A DNA stretch of 12,897 nucleotides from Bacillota bacterium (GTDB lineage: Bacteria; Bacillota; Clostridia; Lachnospirales; Lachnospiraceae). Below the pieces are notes generated by a model. The model saw only the letters and a program-made list of their open reading frames with translations, ran no database searches and had not been told where the DNA came from. Position 1 is the first letter of the stretch. Every line of letters starts with the position of its first letter. Of this stretch, positions 1 through 7,801 are shown piece after piece. Made by a program: the position numbers and the translations under genes. The stretch is from contig JAGFXQ010000134.1 in the NCBI GenBank assembly GCA_017861355.1, positions 1-12,897 of the forward strand, given 5' to 3'.

Positions 1-111
1 ATAGAAGAAAACAATCGCTTGATTTAAAATCCCGATATGATAAACTATTAAATGTTACGGCATTTTGATTGCCGCGGATCGGGAAGATACAAGATAGACA
101 AGGAGAATAAT

Positions 112-1245
112 ATGATTAACAGTGAAATATTAGAGATCAGAAAACAAATGAAGCATGAAAACTGTACGATTACTAAGGTGAGTGGTTGCTATGTCGATGG
201 CGAGAAGACCATAAAAACAAAGTTCACAGAGTCTTTTCTATGTTTGCCGGAGGAAGAGACCTTCAAATATTTTGAAATTTTCAAAAAATCACTCTCAGGA
301 ACCATCGGAAAGAATCTGATTAATATGGATTTTCCTTTGGAGTCTGAATTCAATGGAGGAACGCAGGAATTTCTGTTGAAGCTTCGGGACAGTGAATTGA
401 AGGATGAAGTATTATTAGAGGAGTTTTATGAAAAGATAATACAAGCCTATGATTATCCCGGGAATTATCTGGTATTGATCGTTTATGCGGCTTATGATGT
501 TCCCGGTAAGACAAATGATAAGATAATGATGGAGGATGCCTCCGATGAAGTGTACCGTTACATATTATGCTCGATTAGCCCTGTGAATCTCTCGAAGCCC
601 GGACTGAGCTACCATGAGGAGCTGAATCTGATCGGAAAACGTATACAGGATTGGGTGGTAGGGATGCCAAACAACGGATTTTTATTCCCTGCATTTAATG
701 ACCGTAGTACAGACATTCACAGTATATTATTCTATTCCAAGGATTCCGAAGAACTTCATGATGATTTTGTAAATCAGCTGTTCGGTTGTGAGGTGCCTAT
801 GTCAGCAGGAGGGCAAAAAGAAAGCTTTCAGTCACTGATCAAGGAGACACTGGGAGAAGAATGCGAATATGAGATTGTTCGTAATATTCATGAGAAGCTG
901 AATGACAAACTGGAAGAGCACAAGCTAAAGGAAATTGCAGAACCACTGACATTGGATAGGAATGAAGTTAAAAGCATCTTTGCTGAAAGCGGAATGGATG
1001 AAGAGAGGCTTGTTGAATTTGATAGAAATTATGAGAAGTTAAACGGAGAGAATACGACACTAATGGCTGCAAACCTGGTGAATACCAGAGTATTCGAAGT
1101 AAAGACTCCCGATGTTATAGTAAAGGTAAATCCGGAGCGTGTTGACCTAGTACAAACCAAGCTGGTAGACGGACGCAAATGCTTGGTAATTGAAATTACA
1201 GATCAGGTTGAGGTTAACGGAATTCTGGTCAAACCGACAATCTAA
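112..1245 (+). CDS. DUF4317 family protein, function unknown
   Basis: This encodes a protein of 377 residues. The start chosen is the ATG at 112, because it has a clear AAGGAG site (100-105) 6 bases upstream and because the resulting N-terminus (MINSEILEIRKQM, then ENCTITKVSGCYVDGEK) matches what I recall of the start of DUF4317 proteins. An in-frame ATG at 52 would add 20 residues with no good ribosome site and an atypical sequence. I see no signal peptide or membrane segment. The protein is rich in charged residues and helical stretches, and the C-terminal third (about residues 270-377) looks like a separate small domain rich in Val and Lys. The family is common in Clostridia and has no established function; I assign none. 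Family membership rests on recognition of the N-terminal motif. No clear terminator follows it before the decayed region. Confidence 0.82.
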   Translation: MINSEILEIRKQMKHENCTITKVSGCYVDGEKTIKTKFTESFLCLPEEETFKYFEIFKKSLSGTIGKNLINMDFPLESEFNGGTQEFLLKLRDSELKDEVLLEEFYEKIIQAYDYPGNYLVLIVYAAYDVPGKTNDKIMMEDASDEVYRYILCSISPVNLSKPGLSYHEELNLIGKRIQDWVVGMPNNGFLFPAFNDRSTDIHSILFYSKDSEELHDDFVNQLFGCEVPMSAGGQKESFQSLIKETLGEECEYEIVRNIHEKLNDKLEEHKLKEIAEPLTLDRNEVKSIFAESGMDEERLVEFDRNYEKLNGENTTLMAANLVNTRVFEVKTPDVIVKVNPERVDLVQTKLVDGRKCLVIEITDQVEVNGILVKPTI

Positions 1246-1330
1246 GTTCCGAGATCACTAGGTTCTGCATTGATAGATATCGTTTGAAAGCTTCGGTAAA
1301 ATTAGATATACTGAAACTGGAAATTGGAAT

Positions 1331-1465
1331 ATGTTCCAACAGGAATCTATGGAGGAAGTATTCCACTACAAACCAAGTACCCTGCAATATTTTGATGAGA
1401 CGCTGGAAGCTCTGGCAGCAACTCATTGCAATGAGTATGTGGAAGGGGCGATTATGATGGTGTGA
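1331..1465 (+). pseudogene. Short unidentified open frame, probable gene remnant
   Basis: A 44-codon frame begins with ATG at 1331 and is open back to 1277. Its peptide (MFQQESMEEVFHYKPSTLQY, continuing to a stop at 1463-1465) reads like part of a real protein rather than random sequence, but I do not recognise a family. It has only a weak ribosome site (GGAAATTGGA just upstream). Its stop overlaps the GTG of the next frame by four bases (GTGA at 1462-1465). Such an overlap could be translational coupling, or could mark where a larger gene was broken by a frame change. Because the next frame is an isolated Fn3 domain without a secretion signal, I favour decay. A small intact protein is possible. 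Confidence 0.35.
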
Positions 1466-1761
1466 AGGTACAAACCTTTCCTATCTTGCCAAAGAAAATA
1501 TCTTTTCAGCTTAAGAAGCTTACCAAGAGCAGTGCAAGAGCTTACTGGAAAGAAGCGCCCGGTGCGACCGGCTATGAGATATTATATTCTTCTACGGAGA
1601 AAGGAAGCTATCAATCCATCGGATATCATCAAAGTTTGGATTGCATCGTCGAGAAACTGGAGTTTGGATATATCTATTATTTTAATATCAGACCCTATGT
1701 ATATATAGGTTCAAAGCTTTATTACGGAGGATTAAGTAAGGTGGTTTCAATTAAGATGTAA
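1462..1761 (+). CDS. Isolated fibronectin type III domain protein, probably a C-terminal remnant of a larger surface protein
   Basis: This frame of 99 codons begins at GTG. Residues about 11-98 match the Fn3 repeats common in secreted Lachnospiraceae proteins: a conserved Trp near residue 28 in an RAYWKEAPGATGYEILYS-like strand, a GSY turn, then a YYFNIRPY strand and a closing LSKVVSI strand. In other proteins such domains sit at the C-terminus or between catalytic and cell-wall modules of exported enzymes. Here there is no signal peptide, membrane helix or enzyme module, and the only possible upstream partner is the short frame ending at 1465. The likely reading is the tail of a degraded exported protein. 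The GTG start is uncertain; a GGAAGGGG sequence at 1441-1448 is the only candidate ribosome site and lies rather far away. Confidence 0.5.
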   Translation: MKVQTFPILPKKISFQLKKLTKSSARAYWKEAPGATGYEILYSSTEKGSYQSIGYHQSLDCIVEKLEFGYIYYFNIRPYVYIGSKLYYGGLSKVVSIKM

Positions 1762-1913
1762 TATTGAGTATTCACCTGAAAGATTGGAATAATAATATCA
1801 GCGTACTGTCGGATAGTTCAAGAATTAGAGTAAAACAATTACAGGATCATAATCCGTAATATAGCGAATTTATATTAGCACGATTAAGATTTGCTTGGAC
1901 AGGAGTAGAGCCA
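1762..1913. other. Intergenic stretch, no convincing gene
   Basis: This is A/T-rich sequence between the Fn3 remnant and the chromate transporter pair. A roughly 30-codon open frame (about 1764-1862) has no ribosome site and no recognisable product; it may be further debris. I see no clear promoter or terminator. The ribosome binding site AGGAG for the next gene is at 1901-1905. Confidence 0.4.
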
Positions 1914-2492
1914 ATGAAAAAGGATATAAAATTTTATTTGAAATTATTTGCTTCAACCTTTTATCTCAGTGCATTTACCTTTGGTGGAGGATATGTCATC
2001 ATATCCTTGATGAGGAAGAAGTTTGTAGATCAATATCAATGGATTGAGGAAAAGGAAATGTTGGATCTGACTGCAATTGCTCAATCTACACCCGGAGCCA
2101 TTGCAGTAAATGCTTCGATACTGGTGGGATATCGTATGGCAGGGATACCTGGAGCGCTGCTCACGGTATTTGGTACTGTGTTACCTCCTTTAATTATATT
2201 GTCAGTCATTTCCGTGGCCTATACTGCTTTTCGTGATAGCGTAATGGTCGGTTATACCCTTCGCGGAATGCAGGCAGGAGTGGCAGCCGTGATTATTGAT
2301 GTTGTGATTAATATGATACGTAATGTAACAAAGGAGAAGAAGCCATTTCCGATTCTTCTTATGATTATTGCCTTTATTGCTGCCTTTTTCTTCGACGTCA
2401 GTGTAATTATTATCATTCTGGTATGCGGGTTGCTTGGTGCAATCTCCATCTACTATCACTCCCATACCGCGAAGAAAGGAGACAAGGCATGA
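1914..2492 (+). CDS. Chromate transporter (CHR) family protein, short-chain form, first of pair
   Basis: This is a membrane protein of 192 residues in the CHR family, whose characterised members export chromate using the proton gradient; many short clostridial members have no proven substrate. It starts at ATG 1914 with AGGAG at 1901-1905. It carries the family hallmarks: the FTFGGGYVIISLM motif at about residues 21-33, then AIAQSTPGAIAVNAS at about 54-68, followed by GYRMAGIPGALL. There are about five or six hydrophobic segments, and the C-terminus is short, charged and probably cytoplasmic. At 192 residues it equals half of a long-chain ChrA, so it should work together with the homologous partner that follows. 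The two genes overlap by ATGA (2489-2492), which points to coupled translation and a heterodimer. Confidence 0.88.
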   Translation: MKKDIKFYLKLFASTFYLSAFTFGGGYVIISLMRKKFVDQYQWIEEKEMLDLTAIAQSTPGAIAVNASILVGYRMAGIPGALLTVFGTVLPPLIILSVISVAYTAFRDSVMVGYTLRGMQAGVAAVIIDVVINMIRNVTKEKKPFPILLMIIAFIAAFFFDVSVIIIILVCGLLGAISIYYHSHTAKKGDKA

Positions 2493-3055
2493 TATTACTG
2501 ACTTTATATTGGAGCTTCTTTCAGATCGGTTTATTCAGTATCGGTGGTGGTTATGCTGCTTTGCCTCTGATTCAGAATCAAGTGGTAGATCTTCATGGAT
2601 GGCTGACGATGACGGAATTTGCGGATGTTGTCACCTTGTCCCAGATGACACCGGGACCCATCGCAATCAATGCAGCTTCGTTTATCGGAATACGAATGGC
2701 AGGTATTCCAGGAGCAATTATCGCCACGCTTGGTTGTATCACTCCATCGATTGTGATTTCTCTGATCTTAGCCTATGTCTATTATAAATACCGAGGTCTC
2801 AAAACTTTTCAGGGAATCATGAACGGTTTACGTCCCGCCGTAGTTGCGTTGATCACAAATGCAGGTATCTCTCTGGTATTACTGGCTTTCTGGAAGGGGG
2901 AAGCTTTCACCGCAGATATCTCTAAGGTGGACTTATTATCGGTAGCAATTTTTACAGTGGCATTGTTCATTCTGCGTAAATGGAAGGTGAGCCAGATTGC
3001 AATTATGATCGGTGCCGGTGTCCTCGGACTCTGTATCTATCCATTTCTGACCTAG
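2489..3055 (+). CDS. Chromate transporter (CHR) family protein, short-chain form, second of pair
   Basis: This encodes 188 residues from the ATG at 2489, which overlaps the stop of the previous gene and is preceded by AAAGGAG at 2475-2481. An earlier in-frame start at 2423 would lie inside the upstream gene and give a non-homologous N-terminus, so I rejected it. Hallmarks repeat those of the partner: FSIGGGYAALPLI near residues 14-26, SQMTPGPIAINAASFIGIRM near 50-69, and several hydrophobic helices ending in IGAGVLGLCIYPFL. The protein is integral to the cytoplasmic membrane and most likely forms a two-subunit CHR transporter with its neighbour. Chromate as substrate is inferred from the family name only. 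A terminator follows 11 bases after the stop codon. Confidence 0.88.
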   Translation: MILLTLYWSFFQIGLFSIGGGYAALPLIQNQVVDLHGWLTMTEFADVVTLSQMTPGPIAINAASFIGIRMAGIPGAIIATLGCITPSIVISLILAYVYYKYRGLKTFQGIMNGLRPAVVALITNAGISLVLLAFWKGEAFTADISKVDLLSVAIFTVALFILRKWKVSQIAIMIGAGVLGLCIYPFLT

Positions 3056-3066
3056 AAGCCTATAGC

Positions 3067-3109
3067 GCTCTAAGCAATTACTCCATGAGTTATTGCTTAG
3101 AGCTTTTTT
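3067..3109 (+). terminator. Intrinsic terminator of the chromate transporter pair
   Basis: A perfect 12-bp stem (3067-3078 with 3092-3103) is extended after one mismatch by four inner pairs around a CAT loop. It is followed directly by six T residues (3104-3109). It lies 11 bases past the stop codon of the second CHR gene. Confidence 0.93.
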
Positions 3110-3129
3110 ATGTGGTTATAATGTCAAAA

Positions 3130-3202
3130 GGTGCTTTACTAATCTGATCTATTGCTATTGCAAGCAAGCTTACATAGCAATAGATCAGATCAGGAAAGCA
3201 TC
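3130..3202. repeat. Long imperfect palindrome in the intergenic region
   Basis: A perfect 17-bp inverted repeat (3142-3158 with 3174-3190) surrounds a 15-base spacer. Beyond a 4-by-4 internal loop the arms continue for eight more pairs, including one G-T pair (GGTGCTTT at 3130-3137 with AAAGCATC at 3195-3202). There is no T-tract directly after the outer arm, so it is not a typical terminator. GGTGCTTT occurs again shortly downstream at about 3206. It could be a dispersed palindromic repeat, a structured RNA 3' end or a remnant of a miniature element. Confidence 0.75.
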
Positions 3203-3304
3203 AATGGTGCTTTTAATATTTTAATTCGCTTGCTTTTTATTGCATATTATGGTATTTTCAATAACAATTACTATTTTTTAAATAAAGAGGATTGTGTTTC
3301 TAAA

Positions 3305-3336
3305 TTGTAAAGAATTATCTGTAATTAAGATACAAT
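3305..3336 (+). promoter_or_regulatory. Weak candidate promoter for the HAD phosphatase/ABC unit
   Basis: A TACAAT -10-like hexamer is at 3331-3336 with TTGTAA at 3305-3310. The 20-base spacing is longer than ideal, so only the -10 element is reasonably supported. It lies about 30 bases upstream of the phosphatase start in a very A/T-rich leader. Confidence 0.3.
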
Positions 3337-3367
3337 ATAAGTAAGGTTTACAGGTAATGGGAAAGGC

Positions 3368-4186
3368 ATGGATAAGAAGATGTATAAGCTAATCGCAGTA
3401 GATATGGATGGTACCTTGTTAAATGAGAATAAAGAAATTTCGAATAGATGCAAAAAAGCAGTGGGTGAATTAAAAAACAGAGGTAAAAAACTGGTACTGG
3501 CAACAGGACGACCGATCAATGGGGTAATGAGATACCTTGAGAAACTGAACTTATTCGATGATAACGATTATGTGATTACCTATAATGGGGCATTGGTACA
3601 AAGTACAAAGACAAAACATATTATTTTTGATAAACCCTTGTCTCTGAATGCATATCAAGAATTATATATCCTTAGTAAAGAACTGAAGGTGAATATCCAT
3701 GCATTGACCGATCAATGCGTTCTGACACCGAAGAACAATCCGTATACGGAATTGGAATCGAACATCAATCAGATACCTATTTTGGTTGGAGCAGTAGAGG
3801 ATATTGATGCTTCTACGATTATTGTCAAGGTGATGTTTGTAGATGATCCGGATAAACTGGATGCAGCGTTAGCGCAGCTGCCGAATTGGGTTAAAGAGAA
3901 ATATACGATTCTTCGTAGTGCACCACATTTTCTGGAATTTTTAGATAAAAGCGTGAACAAAGGTGTTGGTGTATCTGCAGTTGCCAAACAGCTTGGTTTA
4001 AAGCGTGAGGAAGTGATCTGTGTCGGAGACGCCGGCAACGATCTGGACATGATACGGTATGCCGGGCTTGGTGTTGCCATGGGGAATGCCTTCGATGAGA
4101 TAAAATCTGAGGCGGATTATATTACTCATTCCAATGAAGAGGATGGAGTAGCGCATGTAATAGAAGAATTTATGCTAAAAAAATAA
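3368..4186 (+). CDS. Cof-type HAD-IIB phosphatase, YidA-like
   Basis: This encodes 272 residues of the HAD superfamily, Cof subfamily, cytosolic Mg-dependent phosphatases acting on sugar phosphates and similar small metabolites. Visible motifs are: motif I DMDGT with nucleophile D12 and D14; motif II Thr46 in LATGRP; motif III Lys198 in NKGVG; and motif IV GDAGND with D221 and D225. A C2-type cap occupies about residues 85-190. The C-terminal half (GVGVAMGNA, then NEEDGVAHVIEEF) closely resembles E. coli YidA as I recall it, and the length is typical. The start at 3368 has a GGGAAAGG sequence very close upstream; ATG at 3380 is a possible alternative. It lies 21 bases before the ABC transporter ATPase gene with no terminator between them, so it is probably cotranscribed. 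The precise substrate cannot be read from sequence. Confidence 0.9.
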   Translation: MDKKMYKLIAVDMDGTLLNENKEISNRCKKAVGELKNRGKKLVLATGRPINGVMRYLEKLNLFDDNDYVITYNGALVQSTKTKHIIFDKPLSLNAYQELYILSKELKVNIHALTDQCVLTPKNNPYTELESNINQIPILVGAVEDIDASTIIVKVMFVDDPDKLDAALAQLPNWVKEKYTILRSAPHFLEFLDKSVNKGVGVSAVAKQLGLKREEVICVGDAGNDLDMIRYAGLGVAMGNAFDEIKSEADYITHSNEEDGVAHVIEEFMLKK

Positions 4187-4207
4187 CTGCAAAGGAGAGT
4201 GAACTAG

Positions 4208-5128
4208 ATGAAGCCAATCATTAGTGTGAAAAATTTTACCAAGGCTTACGGCGATTTCACAGCAGTCAATGATATATCTTTTGAAGTGGAAGAAGGTAGT
4301 ATTTTCGCCTTTCTAGGGCCGAACGGTGCCGGTAAGAGCACAACGATTAATACATTATGTACTATATTTGAGAAGACCTCGGGTACACTGATCATCGATG
4401 GTAAGGATGCCTCAACACAAAAAAGTGAGGTGAGATCCAGTATAGGTGTAGTATTCCAGGATTCCACGCTGGATGCCAAAATGACCATTGAAGAGAATCT
4501 GAAAATGCATTGTGTATTTTATCATGTTCCGAAGAAGGAAGTGGAGGAAAGGATCCAATTTGTTCTGGGTCTGGTGGATCTGCTCGGAGAACGCAAGAAA
4601 CTGGTCAGTGCATTATCCGGTGGAATGAAGCGCCGTGTTGAGATCGCCCGAGGACTGATTCATTATCCTAAGGTCCTGTTTCTTGACGAGCCCACGACCG
4701 GACTTGACCCGCAGACAAGAGCCCACATCTGGGAGTATATTCTGAAGTTGCAGAAGGAGCGAAACATTACAATTTTCCTTACGACGCATTATATGGAAGA
4801 AGCTGAAATCTGCAATAAAATCGCAATCATTGACCGGGGTGTGATTGTTGCCCACGATACTCCGTATGCCTTAAAGAAAGAATATACGAAGGATAAAGCC
4901 TATATTACGACCAGGAACGGTCCTGAGTTGGAACGACTAATGTCTCAATATGAAGTCAGCTATGTCAGAAAAGAAGGTTACTATAAAGCGGATGCGGAAC
5001 AGATTGATCGACTTCTGCAGGTGATCAGCCTGCAGAAGGAGGATATAACCGATATCGAGATAAAAAAAGGAACCTTTAACGATGTATTTCTGGAGATAAC
5101 CGGTAAGAAAATCAGAGAGGAGGAGTAG
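4208..5128 (+). CDS. ABC transporter ATP-binding protein, DrrA-type
   Basis: This 306-residue ATPase of the daunorubicin-resistance/ABC-2 type energises the permease encoded next. Motifs in order are: Walker A GPNGAGKST at 37-45, Q-loop Gln84, signature LSGGM at 136-140, Walker B VLFLDE at 156-161, D-loop GLDPQ and switch His194. After the nucleotide-binding domain comes the extended C-terminal region of about 80 residues found in DrrA-like proteins, with TFNDVFLEITGK near the end. The start has AAAGGAG at 4191-4197. The stop lies one base before the start of the permease gene, indicating a dedicated pair. The substrate may be a drug, peptide or lipid-linked compound, but the sequence does not say which. 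Confidence 0.93.
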   Translation: MKPIISVKNFTKAYGDFTAVNDISFEVEEGSIFAFLGPNGAGKSTTINTLCTIFEKTSGTLIIDGKDASTQKSEVRSSIGVVFQDSTLDAKMTIEENLKMHCVFYHVPKKEVEERIQFVLGLVDLLGERKKLVSALSGGMKRRVEIARGLIHYPKVLFLDEPTTGLDPQTRAHIWEYILKLQKERNITIFLTTHYMEEAEICNKIAIIDRGVIVAHDTPYALKKEYTKDKAYITTRNGPELERLMSQYEVSYVRKEGYYKADAEQIDRLLQVISLQKEDITDIEIKKGTFNDVFLEITGKKIREEE

Positions 5129-5129
5129 G

Positions 5130-5966
5130 ATGAATACAGTAATAGCATTATGGATGAGAGGCCTGAAAGCCTTTGTAAGGAATAAAACAGGACTGATTTT
5201 TTCTCTGATCTTTCCGTTCTTTTTTGTTTATGTGTTTGGTGCAATCTTCAAAAATGATTACATTGATAATCCGATCTCTTATATGCTGTCTGGTGTGATT
5301 ATAACCACAGTATTCGAAAGCTCGCTTAACCTGGCCTCATCAACAGTCGATGATATGGTGAGTGGTTTTATGAAGGAGGTCCTGGTGTCTCCGGCAAAGA
5401 GGTTGGCGGTTGCTGTAGGCCAGCTGTTATCAGCTGCAACAGTCTCTACCCTCCAGGGAATACTGATCCTCTTTATCGGATTATTTATCGGAATCAAATT
5501 TACCACCTGGATTACTCCGGTCCTGATTCTGTTCGCTATGATATGTGTTGGGATGGTATTTTCCGGCGTTGGTTTATTTCTGGCTACTAAGGTTCGAAGC
5601 GGGCAGACATTCCAAATCATTAAGACTGCTGTAACGATGCCCTTAACCTTTTTATCCGGTGCATATATTCCACTAGCAATGCTTCCAAATCTGCTAAAAT
5701 ATATAGCTTATGTTAATCCGATGACTTATGCCACCGCATTTTTCCGAATGATTGTACTGGAGAAGACGTCCTTGACAAATGCTGAGCTTGTGAAGGAGGG
5801 GTTAGCAATTGATATCAACGGATTTATCGTTACCCCGGTGTTATCCTTAATCATCATTCTTCTGATTGGGTTGGTGTTTATCATATTATCAACCAATTCC
5901 TTTGTGAAAACCGACTTTTCACGACTAAATCGAAGTTCAAACGATGCAAGTGCTTTATGGGGTTGA
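5130..5966 (+). CDS. ABC-2 type transporter permease, DrrB-type
   Basis: This 278-residue integral membrane protein is the partner of the preceding ATPase. It starts with a cytoplasmic basic stretch (RGLKAFVRNKTG) and then a hydrophobic helix, and has about six membrane segments in all. The family-typical region FMKEVLVSPAKRLAVAVGQ lies near residues 80-98, followed by helix-rich sequence and the conserved SGAYIPLAMLPNLLKYIAYVNPMTYATAF-type segment at about residues 178-207 (quoted here only as recognised, with key residues Gly, Pro, Asn-Pro and Tyr). The ribosome site is the GAGGAGGAG run at 5117-5125, inside the end of the ATPase gene. A terminator follows the stop. Two ATPases and two permeases would form the exporter. 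Confidence 0.92.
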   Translation: MNTVIALWMRGLKAFVRNKTGLIFSLIFPFFFVYVFGAIFKNDYIDNPISYMLSGVIITTVFESSLNLASSTVDDMVSGFMKEVLVSPAKRLAVAVGQLLSAATVSTLQGILILFIGLFIGIKFTTWITPVLILFAMICVGMVFSGVGLFLATKVRSGQTFQIIKTAVTMPLTFLSGAYIPLAMLPNLLKYIAYVNPMTYATAFFRMIVLEKTSLTNAELVKEGLAIDINGFIVTPVLSLIIILLIGLVFIILSTNSFVKTDFSRLNRSSNDASALWG

Positions 5967-6008
5967 TAGGAATATTATGATAGCAAGGACGGATTGCGAT
6001 CCTGTCGG

Positions 6009-6040
6009 AAAGGCTTCTCCTAGGATGGAGAAGCCTTTTT
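6009..6040 (+). terminator. Intrinsic terminator after the ABC transporter genes
   Basis: A perfect 12-bp stem (AAAGGCTTCTCC at 6009-6020 with its complement at 6027-6038) closes a six-base loop and runs into a T-tract ending at 6040. It separates the phosphatase/ABC unit from motAB. Confidence 0.92.
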
Positions 6041-6067
6041 CTGAACGGAATCTTAACACGAATATAA

Positions 6068-6096
6068 TTGTGCAATTGATAAAAAAATGCTATTAT
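6068..6096 (+). promoter_or_regulatory. Candidate housekeeping promoter of motAB
   Basis: TTGTGC (6068-6073) and TATTAT (6091-6096) are separated by 17 bases, a sigma-A-like arrangement about 50 bases upstream of motA. I did not find a good match to the flagellar sigma-D pattern (TAAA and GCCGATAA type) here. Confidence 0.5.
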
Positions 6097-6145
6097 GTAG
6101 ATAGCAAAATAAATAATAAAATGTCGATTATCAAGGAGAAAGATT

Positions 6146-6931
6146 ATGGAAATTTCAACGCTCTTGGGAATTATAGTAGGTTTTATAGCTGTAATTGGAG
6201 CTATGATATTTAAGAAAATTAGTTTTACCGTGTTTTTAAATCCGGCTGCCTTTTTCGTAATATTTGTCGGTACTGTAGCCACAATATTAAATTCGTATCC
6301 AATGGAGCAGCTAAAAAGCTTGGGAGCCTTGTTTCGGATTCTTTTTACAAAGCAAAAAGGAGCTTCGGAAGAGGAGATTATCTCACTTATGGTTGATCTC
6401 GCTAACACATCAAGAAAAGAAGGACTTCTATCGCTGGAAAGTAAGGTAGAAGAAATTGACGACCCTTTTATAAAAAAAGGAATTCGTATGGTTGTTGACG
6501 GAATTGCAGACGACATGATTGAGGATATACTTGGTGCTGAAATAGCAGCGATGGAGAAAAGACATGAAATAAATGCAAGTATTTTTTCTTCCGCAGGTAT
6601 GTATGCTCCAACCTTGGGTGTATTGGGAGCAGTGTTTGGACTGATTGCTGCGATGTCTCATATTGATAATACGGAAGCGATGGCAGAAGCGATTGCAGCA
6701 GCATTTATAGCGACGATTCTCGGTATATTTACAGGATATGTGTGGTGGAATCCATTTGCGAAGAAATTAAAGGTTAAAAGTCATGAAGAAGCCGTTGTTA
6801 AGGGTATGATCGTGGAGGGAATATTGTCAATTCAAAAAGGAGATTCACCGCTGATGATTAAAGAAAAGCTTCTTGCAGTTTTGTCGCCGACAAAACAGGC
6901 AGCGATAAACGCAAAGATGCAGCAGGAATAA
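6146..6931 (+). CDS. motA: Flagellar motor stator protein MotA
   Basis: This 261-residue protein is the proton- or sodium-conducting stator subunit that acts on the rotor of the flagellum. Four hydrophobic segments are visible: two near the N-terminus (about residues 3-21 and 30-50) and two after the large cytoplasmic loop (about 145-170 and 180-200). The charged residues that interact with FliG in E. coli MotA are present at the same positions, Arg90 and Glu98 in RKEGLLSLE. A conserved Pro155 sits in the APTLGVLGAVFG segment, corresponding to the proline near the ion channel. The ribosome site AAGGAG (6133-6138) precedes ATG by 7 bases. motB follows 13 bases later. The pair stands apart from other flagellar genes, which is usual in Gram-positive bacteria. 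Confidence 0.95.
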   Translation: MEISTLLGIIVGFIAVIGAMIFKKISFTVFLNPAAFFVIFVGTVATILNSYPMEQLKSLGALFRILFTKQKGASEEEIISLMVDLANTSRKEGLLSLESKVEEIDDPFIKKGIRMVVDGIADDMIEDILGAEIAAMEKRHEINASIFSSAGMYAPTLGVLGAVFGLIAAMSHIDNTEAMAEAIAAAFIATILGIFTGYVWWNPFAKKLKVKSHEEAVVKGMIVEGILSIQKGDSPLMIKEKLLAVLSPTKQAAINAKMQQE

Positions 6932-6944
6932 GGAGGAGAACACT

Positions 6945-7790
6945 ATGTCAAAAAAGCATAAAAAACCTCAACATAGTGAAGAAGAGGGCGGAGAAGCTTG
7001 GCTGTTGCCATATTCTGACTTAATGACTTTGTTATTAGCTGTTTTCATTGTTCTCTTTGCAGTTAGTAAGGTGGATCAGACAAAAGCCGAGAATTTAGCG
7101 GAGGCATTTCGTGGAAATATGATGACAGAGGGTTCAGGACTCTTTAGTGGAGAAGGAGATTCAGTTGTCCCTCTCCTTCCGGATGAGATCAAGGAAGAGC
7201 TTCCTAAAGAAACTACCTCACAAAGTGTTACGAAGAACCCCGAGGCTTCTGTTACACCTCAAGCGGAATCGAGTGTTACACAGGATGACCTGACTAAATT
7301 CTTAGGGAAGCTAGAACTGAGTAAGTTAGAAGATCTAAAGAAAAATTTAGATACTGAATTGGTTAAGCAGGATATGACGGACGTGGTTACTACCAATATT
7401 GATATGAGAGGTCTGATTATCAGCTTCAACAATGCAATACTTTTTGAATCGGGAAGTGCGGATATCAAAAAGGGAAATCAGCCGACGCTAATAAAGGTTG
7501 CTGATCTGATCAAGACGTTGGATAACTATATACGTATCGAAGGCCATACGGATAATGTACCGATGCATTCTGACATTTACCCTTCGAACTGGGAGCTTTC
7601 TACCGCAAGAGCGGCCAGTGTAGTAAGACTATTTGTTCAGGATAGTCATATACAACCCGATAAGCTTGTGGCAGTTGGGTACGGGGAGTATAGACCCGTC
7701 GCAGATAATGCAACAGTGAAAGGCAGAGAGAAGAACCGACGTATAGATATTATTGTTTTGAGTGAAAAGTATAATAATCTGGAGAAATAA
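6945..7790 (+). CDS. motB: Flagellar motor stator protein MotB
   Basis: This 281-residue stator subunit anchors MotA to peptidoglycan. A basic cytoplasmic N-terminus is followed by a single membrane helix (about residues 26-44) in the motif LLPYSDLMTLLLAVFIVLFA, in which Asp25 is the essential ion-binding aspartate. A plug/linker region rich in Ser, Thr and Glu spans about residues 60-120. An OmpA-like peptidoglycan-binding domain covers about 150-275, with EGHTDNVP (Glu199, His201, Asp203), an NWELSTARA motif and the closing NRRIDIIV strand. The ribosome site AGGAGG (6931-6936) overlaps the motA stop codon. A strong terminator follows, so motAB form a two-gene transcript. Whether H+ or Na+ drives it cannot be settled from the sequence. 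Confidence 0.95.
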   Translation: MSKKHKKPQHSEEEGGEAWLLPYSDLMTLLLAVFIVLFAVSKVDQTKAENLAEAFRGNMMTEGSGLFSGEGDSVVPLLPDEIKEELPKETTSQSVTKNPEASVTPQAESSVTQDDLTKFLGKLELSKLEDLKKNLDTELVKQDMTDVVTTNIDMRGLIISFNNAILFESGSADIKKGNQPTLIKVADLIKTLDNYIRIEGHTDNVPMHSDIYPSNWELSTARAASVVRLFVQDSHIQPDKLVAVGYGEYRPVADNATVKGREKNRRIDIIVLSEKYNNLEK

Positions 7791-7801
7791 TACATAAATA
7801 G

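Noticed and set aside
52..111. In-frame upstream start for the DUF4317 gene
   Set aside because: No ribosome site precedes it. The ATG at 112 has a good AAGGAG, and its N-terminus matches the remembered family start.
2423..2488. Longer N-terminus for the second chromate transporter gene
   Set aside because: It lies wholly within the first gene, lacks a ribosome site and is not membrane-like; the ATGA overlap start at 2489 fits better.
6060..6145. Sigma-D (flagellar) promoter for motAB
   Set aside because: No acceptable TAAA/GCCGATAA-type pair was found; the sigma-A-like pair is the better match.
5944..6213. Forward open frame of 89 codons between the ABC permease gene and motA
   Set aside because: It reads through a strong terminator hairpin and the motA start in another frame, with no ribosome site and no protein-like pattern.
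5881..6516. Long reverse-strand open frame of 211 codons
   Set aside because: It is antisense to the end of the ABC permease gene, a terminator and motA, has low-complexity Ser/Ile-rich content and no family resemblance. It is a shadow frame.
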